Shown here: positions 57,900 through 64,000 of the stretch, one piece after another
Numbering within the stretch: position 1 is the first letter of the stretch
How the letters are laid out: every line of letters begins with the position of its first letter
DNA from: Combretum micranthum
Taxonomy: Eukaryota; Streptophyta; Magnoliopsida; Myrtales; Combretaceae
Direction: 5' to 3'
DNA: 64,000 bases
Assembly (NCBI GenBank): GCA_024138025.1
Contig: JAMXBD010000430.1
Span: forward strand, 930,001 to 994,000
Position numbers and translations under genes: made by a program
Notes under the pieces: model-generated
Seen by the model: only the letters and a program-made list of their open reading frames with translations
Database searches by the model: none
Told to the model about the DNA's origin: nothing

Positions 57900-60138
57900 A
57901 TGAGTAAGCCAATGCCAATGAATGTGGATGCTCCTAATGAAAACACTAGCAGCTAAATGAACAAGGCAACCAATTTGGCAATACTGGGCCTAGCAGCGCT
58001 TTGCCTCCTACTGATACTTCACTTGAATCCTCTCCACCTACAAAAACTAACAAGAGACGATGCTCTAAAGTTTGGTTACATATGACTTTAAAAATGGATG
58101 AAAAGGGGAATAAGGGGGCAAGATGTAAATATTGTGGTAAAACATTTAAGCATTCTGGAATGAATGGAACTAGTACATTGTGCACTCATTTGAGTAGGTG
58201 CAACCACTTCATTAACAAGGAGGCCATGAGTAATCAACAAACTTTCCCAAATATTTTTTAAAATAAACAATTGTCCTTGCAGCATAATGTTCAATTTGAT
58301 GAAAGTAGTTATAGGAGAGAGCTTACAAGGATGTTTGTGGTTGCTGAGCTACCTTTTCGTTTTGTTGAAAATGAAGCTTTTATTAGTTCCAATAGAGTTA
58401 TACAACCTATGTTTAATCTTCCATGCCATACAACTTTGAGACATGATTCTCTTGAGTTGTATGAAAAGGAAAGGAAGAAATTAAAGGAATATCTTTCTGC
58501 ATTTAGTGGTCGGGTTTGTTTAACCATAGGTACATGGAGTTCATGTCAAAATTTGGGCTATTTATGTCTCACATGTCATTTTATTGATGATAATTGAAAA
58601 GTACATAAAAAGATTTTAAATTTTTGCCAAATCACTAGCCATTCTTGGGAGGCAATAGAATGCTATTGAGACTTGTTTGAAAAGCTGGGGTATAAACAAA
58701 GTTCTCACCATCACTGTGGATAATGCAAGTTTAAATGACCTTTGCATTAAAAAAAAAAAAAAGATTACAATCATGGGATATACTCATGTTAAAAGGGGAG
58801 TATCTTTACATGAGGTGTTGTGCACACATTTTAAGCTTAACTATGAAGGAAGGGCTCAAAGATTTAGATGATTCCATTTTTAGAATCCGTGCAACTATTA
58901 GATATGTGAGGTCTTCTCCCTCAAGATTGGCGAGATTTAAGAACTGTGTGGTAGAAGAAAATATAAATAGCAAGGCAGGTTTTTCTTTAGATGTTGAAAC
59001 TAGATGGAACTCCACTTTTTCAATGTTGGAGTCTGCTATGAAGTTTCAGAGAGCATTCAAATTATTGGAGGTTAAAGATAAAAAATTTATATCAGAACTG
59101 ACAAAGGATAGAATGAGGGGAATCTATGTTGCATCTTGCCTTTCTTAAAGGCATTTTATGATGCTACACTACGTATCTCTAGTTCTCTCTTTGCCACTTG
59201 TAATCAATTGGTTGAAGAAATATTAGGTGTTGGTTGTAAGATTAAAGAGCAATGTGAAAGTGATGATCCATTGTTAGATTGATGGCTGAAAAGATGAAAA
59301 GAAAGCATGACAAGTATTGGGGAAATATAAATAGTATAAATGTTATATCTTTTGTAGCTGCAATTCTTGATCCACGATTGAAGTTCTCGTATGTGGATTA
59401 TATGTTGAGGGAGGATTATGATGGTGAGAAGGCAGATGAGCTGATGGGGAAAATTTAGTATGCCCTCTCAAGCTTGTTTGTTTATTATGAGTCTTGCTAT
59501 GGGCATAGTGAGGAGAGCCCACCGACAGTTTCTGAGGGTTCAATGAAGGAATCGGGTAAAGATATGACTCATGAGAAGCAAAGATGTAAAAAGTTGAGAA
59601 ATAAATACATTAAAAATTGTGTAGGAGAAAAGACCATACAGAAAAATGAATTAGAAAAGTATTTAGCTGAAGAGTGTGAGGAACTCAATGAAAATGATGT
59701 ACGTTTTAATCTGTTGGATTGGTGAAGAAAATTTCTTGTAGATACCCTATCCTCTCCATGATGGCAAAGGATGTTTTGGCAATTCCTTTATCAAGTGTGG
59801 CCTTGAAGAGTACTCTTAGCACTGGTGGTCGGGTTCTTTATGTCTTCAAGAGCTTTTTGGCTCCAAACATGGTTGAAGCACTCATCTATGCACAGGATTG
59901 GCTTAAAAAATCTACGATGGTTTTGTCCATTGAAGACAATTTTGAAGCATTGCACATTTTTTACTCGGGTCTATATTTCTTTATATGTAAAATTGTTAAT
60001 ATTCTTTTAATCTTAACATTTTATTCTTTTTTTATTCATTATGTGTTGACAATGTGTTTTGCCTTTTATATCTCTTAAGATATCGAGGTTGATAGATTGA
60101 AGGACTTAACTCCTACAAATATCACCACCCTCGATTGA
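57900..60138 (+). pseudogene. hAT transposase pseudogene (BED zinc finger, RICESLEEPER-like)
   Basis: Probable start ATG at 57900 (MSKPMPMNVDAPNENTSS), then a stop and frameshift. The BED zinc finger has CKYC (58124-58135) and CTHLSRC with its His (58187-58201), preceded by SKVWLHM. Next come LRHDSLELYEKERKKL, TWSSCQNLGYLCLT and HFIDDN (to 58597); a stop replaces Trp after DDN. Then INKVLTITVDNASLND (58690-58740), an A-run frameshift, RCCAHILSL...GLKDLD, RYVRSSPSRL and DVETRWNSTFSML (to 59148), and AAILDPRLKFSYVDYM (59358-59405). The C-terminal dimerisation domain has NLLDW, RYPILSMMAKDVLAIPLS and STGGRVL (59700-59840) with a frameshift between. A last exon DIEVDRLKDLTPTNITTLD ends at 60138 after a plausible intron starting near 59970. 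At least five disruptions make it non-functional. Confidence 0.9.
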
Positions 60139-61800
60139 AGTAAGGTTAGTCTATTGGCAGATTTAGTTCTTTGGATTGCTTTCTCTTATTTATACTACAA
60201 TCTATAGGAATATTCTAAGGAGAATTTTGTTCTTCATGAGCTAAATCCCGCAAACTATTTATATATTACTTTGTCCATAGATCATAGATATGTGGTAGTT
60301 CCATAGAAGTATTGTGACGAATCAAGCTGGCAGTGCTAATTGAATTTTAAGAGAACTGCATTAAGATTAGATACTAATTTTCCTATGACTAAAACTAATT
60401 GTTTCTATTGTCATCTGATCTTTACTGCTTTGCATATCTAGTTGCAAAGAGTAAGACAGGGATGATAATGAAAAATTTAGCTTTTACAATATGAAAAAAG
60501 AGCTAAAGTAAGGATCTTTTGGGAATATTTCAAGGTATATATTTTATGTTAGGACACTTTATATTAGGAGTTTAACTTTCACGAAAGAAATCTATAAAAA
60601 AAATTGAAGAACAGAAGTAAAATTGACAATGTGTTTTGTAATTTGCACATTGGCATGATCAAGCTAATGCATTTCTTTATATAAATCATTTAGATCGAGG
60701 TAGCTTTGCTAAACATTTTGTTAGATAACTACTAAGAACTTGTTCTGAGGAAGATGTAAGTTTTAGTGTTGGTTGTTTAGCTTACCCTTTGCTTTTCCTC
60801 AAATTGTGTCATATGTATTATTGTGTTATTGATTTATATTATTATTGATGTTTTCACAGAAAGAACCAAAGGAAGAGTGATGAAGAAATGTGATTCAGTC
60901 TTTTCTATTAGATTGGTTATCTTGATGTTATTGCCAGTTAGAGTCTTTGTCTTTAGATGATTAGTAATTGAGGTTTGTATGGTAATAATGGTTGTTAAAG
61001 TAGCTTGGAGAAACAAAATATGGGTGTGTTTGTGATTTGGTCTCATAACTCTTCTGATGCAATTTTAAGATGTGTTTAGACCTATTTATGTTACTGAATG
61101 GCTACAGGCTACCCAATGTTTCTATTCTAAATTGTTTGTTTTTGTTGGTGCAAAGCAATTAAAGGTAGGATTGTGCATTTATTTTGACAAAAATTTACAA
61201 GAATGGAGTATCTCATGTTATATGTAATAAGATGCAGCCATTGTCATGCTGGCAGCAAGCTTTGATCTTATACAAGAAGAGAAAGGATAGCAGCATGGTT
61301 TTGTATGTGATTAGTCATCTTTTTTTATGATACTACCATGTTATATTTTTATGGAATGTAAAATGTCTTTTGATACTGGTGAAATCAATCAAAAGTTTCC
61401 CATCATGCCATATCCGATCATTCATGAAAAACCAGGTGATTTGTAGCACACATTAAATTTACATTTCTTTTTATGCCAAATGGGTCATTTAGGATTACTT
61501 ACCATTCGTTGTAGGAGTTACAACCTACGAAAATGATAATGATCTAAAATTAAATCATGATTAGCTTTGCTCAATTTGATTGGCTTGCTTTTTAAAAAAA
61601 GTTGAATAAGTGTTCTTTTTTTATTTTTTATGGAAATGGTGCGAATTGTTAACCGAATCGTATCAAACCATTTTTTTTTTCGATTTGAAAATTTTATGAA
61701 CCAAACCATATAATTAGCTTCGGATTAAATAAGTAACCAAACCGTATTATTATGGTTTGGTTTGGTTCGGTTCGGGAGGCAAACAGTACCGAACTATACC

Positions 61801-63480
61801 ATGTGTCTGGGACCACTTAAAGATGCTTTAAGAGTGGATGCAGATCTTTAATAAGTATTGATGGGACTTTCTTGAATGGGGTGTATGGGCGTCAGCTGCT
61901 GTGTGCTATAGAAATTGATCCAAACGATGCATTTTCCCAATTACTTATGCAATTGTTCAAGTAGAGAATAAAGAAATCTACACATGGTTTTTGGACCTGC
62001 TTGGACAAGATTTAGGAATCAACAATAGTCACTATGCTAGTTTCATGTCTCATAGGCAAAAGGTTAAATCTATGTCTTTATTAATATACAAACTAAGTTT
62101 AATTTTTACAATAACCATGTTTTATATATTACATTGTGTTGATAATTTATTTTATGCAGGGACTAGTTAGAGCTGCAAAGGATCTTTATCCAAATACAGA
62201 AATATAGGAATTGTGTTCGACATATATGGACAAATTTCAGATAGAGGTTTGAAGTAATTTGTTGTGCATTATACACTCATGTGGTGTTTATTTGATGTGC
62301 ACCATAATATTTTTGTGTTTGTTTACATTCATGTGAAACAAATGGAGGAGTGAAAAATTGAAAATTTGCTCCGTAATGCAACTAGAGCAACATATATGCA
62401 AAGGTTAAAGTTTTTGATGAAGGAACTTGAAAAAGAAGACAAGGAAGCAAGGGAATGGCTTGATAGCATACCCTTTGAGACATGGTCCAAAGCACATTTC
62501 TGAAATTTCACCAAATGTGACATGCTTCTAAACAATCTTTGTGAATGCGTCAATAGGTATTTGTCTCTCGGTTTATTGATTTCATACAGTTATCAATGTC
62601 TGTTGTTTGAAATACACATTTGTAATATACACACAGATACATATTAAATGCACAAAATAGGGCTATAATAACAATGTTGGAGATTATTAGAATCAAGCTC
62701 ATGAGAAGGTTGAAAAGGAAAAGAGATTGGATGAAAAAAATTATTGAATAGGGAAGAGGGGATATATGTCCAAAGATAGCAAAGTTGAAGGATGAAGTAA
62801 CCCATCTCGATCTAGACTTTAATAGAGGACCTAAAGTGGCATGTTATGGGTATGGCTTTACTTATGTGGTGGACATGGATGATAGGAAATGCACATGTAG
62901 AAGATGGGAACTGATCGGAATACCTTGTGCACATGCAATTGTATGTATCTATGCTGATAATGAGTAGCCTGAGCAGTGTATAGATAATTATTCCAAAGTG
63001 ACCACATACATGGATGTGTATGAGTATTACATCAACCCAATTGAAGGCGAGGAAATGTGGCCTAATCCAAATGATGATGTCATTCCAATCCAACCGCCAA
63101 AGGAAGTGGGGAAAGAAAAGGGTAGAAAAACAACAGCTATAAGAAAAGAGCTAGAGGAGATTGAAAGTGTGAGGATAGACACAAAAGGATAATTAGAAAG
63201 GGTACTCTTCAAATGACATGTAAAATTGTGGATCAAAGGGACACAACAAATGATTCCACAAGAAAGACCAAAACAAGGTAAAGTGAGATGCAATATGCTT
63301 TTTCTCACCATTTCATAGATTCTGACATGGAGATTGCAATAGTGATAATGTTTTCTTTGAATGGCAGAAAAAGAAGAGGAAACAAGAAGAGGCAACAAGC
63401 ACAAGTTGAAGCATTGAGTAACCAAGGTACACGTGAAGGATGTGAAGAAAGCTTAATGGTGATGTGAACTATGAAGTAGT
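61801..63480 (+). pseudogene. Mutator-like (MULE) transposase pseudogene, N-terminus missing
   Basis: Reads GPLKDALRVDADL, stop, then ISIDGTFLNGVYGRQLLCAIEID with the first catalytic Asp at 61860-61862. A frameshift leads to NKEIYTWFLDLLGQDLG. The FMSDRQKG motif is FMSHRQK, so the second catalytic Asp is His (62051-62053). An intron (62063-62159) precedes GLVRAAKDLYPNTE. Then WLDSIPFETWSKAHF and CDMLLNNLCECVNR (62455-62555), another intron, and ITMLEIIRIKLM (62670). The SWIM zinc finger is CTCRRW...GIPCAHA (Cys 62890 and 62896, Cys 62926, His 62932). EYYINPIEGEEMWP and QPPKEVGKEKGRK follow, then a frameshifted CCHC knuckle (CGSKGHNK). An intron at 63278-63367 precedes a Lys/Arg-rich tail. The N-terminal MuDR region is absent; the coding trace begins where the hAT 3' end breaks off. 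Confidence 0.9.
62890..62934 (+). other. SWIM zinc-finger signature of the MULE transposase
   Basis: CxC...CxH arrangement: Cys-Thr-Cys, eleven codons, then Cys-Ala-His in the GIPCAHA motif. It is the best preserved part of the element and identifies the superfamily. Confidence 0.92.
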
Positions 63481-64000
63481 TGACATGTTATCACAACCTA
63501 TTGCCCATACAAGTGAAGACACATAGCCAAGTCAAAATCAAGGCCTAACCGATTGATATAGCTTTAGGCATTGTGAATTTGATGAAGCGTGTTCAAGAAT
63601 GCACGAATTTATACAAGTAATATATGATCTTGATTTAGCTTTGTGATCTGACCTGTTTTGATGTTCAGAAGCACGTGTTTTGTTTTGTAATGCTATAACC
63701 ATTGTCTATGGATGCACAAATTTCGTGGTGCCAAGTCTACCTTGTAAGGGTTGTTTTATGAGGTATTTATGTTATGAAGTATTGTAAGGATGAACAATTC
63801 CTTCTGGATGTATGCATTAGCTTTATTTATGTTAATGTTATGACAGGTCTTGTTTTATGTTTTATCATGTAAAACTTGTTTGTTGTTGCTTCTTGTAGCA
63901 ACATTCACCAAATTGAACAACAATGCAAATTTGCGTATTTAATGCTACATCAAGGTAGTGCATGTAAAATTATATATAGAGTGAAATTACAACACCATAG
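63481..64000. other. Probable MULE 3' region, no gene recognised
   Basis: A frame-shifted continuation of the MULE tail (VNYEVVDMLSQPIAHTSED) may reach about 63525. After that only non-coding, T-rich sequence is seen, and no terminal inverted repeat is identified before the window ends. Confidence 0.5.

Larger units (their letters stand above)
55793..61800 (+). mobile_element. Formerly autonomous hAT transposon (decayed)
   Basis: The 5' terminus TAGGGATGTGCAAAATAATC starts directly after the right-hand duplication of the preceding hAT element. AACCAAACCGAA and ATGGTTCGATTT subterminal motifs follow, then a CT-rich leader (56020-56215), a long presumed intron, the transposase (57900-60138), a 3' untranslated stretch, and AACCAAACC/GGTTTGGTTCGG subterminal repeats at 61660-61790. 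The expected TGCACATCCCTA terminus and 8-bp duplication (left ATTCTTGC) are missing; MULE sequence begins near 61801. About 6 kb is longer than usual for a hAT, mostly from the 5' intron and 3' region. 60139-61640 shows nothing recognisable. Confidence 0.78.

Noticed and set aside
62812..63425. Minus-strand frames opposite the MULE transposase
   Set aside because: Shadows of the SWIM-domain coding region on the + strand.
1..64000. tRNA genes, CRISPR arrays, bacterial operons or plasmid features
   Set aside because: None seen; composition, introns and element types are those of a plant nuclear genome.

Overview
The window is repeat-dominated nuclear DNA from a flowering plant, most likely a eudicot. 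It is strongly AT-rich. It carries a degenerate Ty1/copia retrotransposon, a Cassandra-type TRIM with 5S rRNA-derived LTRs, long LTRs of Ty3/gypsy character, several hAT elements with 8-bp target duplications, and Mutator-like (MULE) sequence. I cannot name the species. I see no intact protein-coding gene, tRNA gene, rRNA gene or CRISPR array. Everything coding-like is transposon wreckage, except a short piece that reads like the C-terminus of a thaumatin-like (PR-5) protein.

Layout, 1-21 kb: a fragment of a long LTR (1-462) abuts a decayed minus-strand copia element (463-4000). A complete 548-bp Cassandra element with a perfect 5-bp duplication sits inside the copia gag (2844-3391). From 4001 to about 21095 lies a tandem array of five diverged copies of a roughly 1.85-1.98 kb unit. 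The array is interrupted by two long solo LTRs (5637-9103 and 16397-20587) and a small hAT element (14699-15132), and contains a 45-base poly-G run.

Layout, 21-44 kb: a hAT deletion derivative (22512-24901) is cut by a long gypsy LTR (24902-30269) that still has its polypurine tract and the end of its polyprotein. Small hAT elements follow. A non-autonomous element with terminal inverted repeats (TIRs) of about 270 bp (35554-41755) was later hit in one arm by a hAT element (35777-36403) and in the other by a solo LTR (37230-41656) with a perfect CATGA duplication.

Layout, 44-64 kb: a plus-oriented long solo LTR (44417-49994), a second LTR family (51294-52724), a hairpin MITE, and the thaumatin-like fragment. 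A hAT element (55022-55783) interrupts the reading frame that runs upstream from that fragment, and a formerly autonomous hAT with a wrecked transposase (55793 to about 61800) sits immediately next to it. The window ends in a decayed MULE transposase with a recognisable SWIM zinc finger.

The genes do not form a pathway. The window records successive nested insertions followed by LTR-LTR recombination, which left about 24 kb of solo or near-solo LTR. I found no convincing undescribed biological system. The most unusual items are the 5S-derived sequences (one inside a gypsy-type LTR), the tandem array, the poly-G run, and the nested TIR element.
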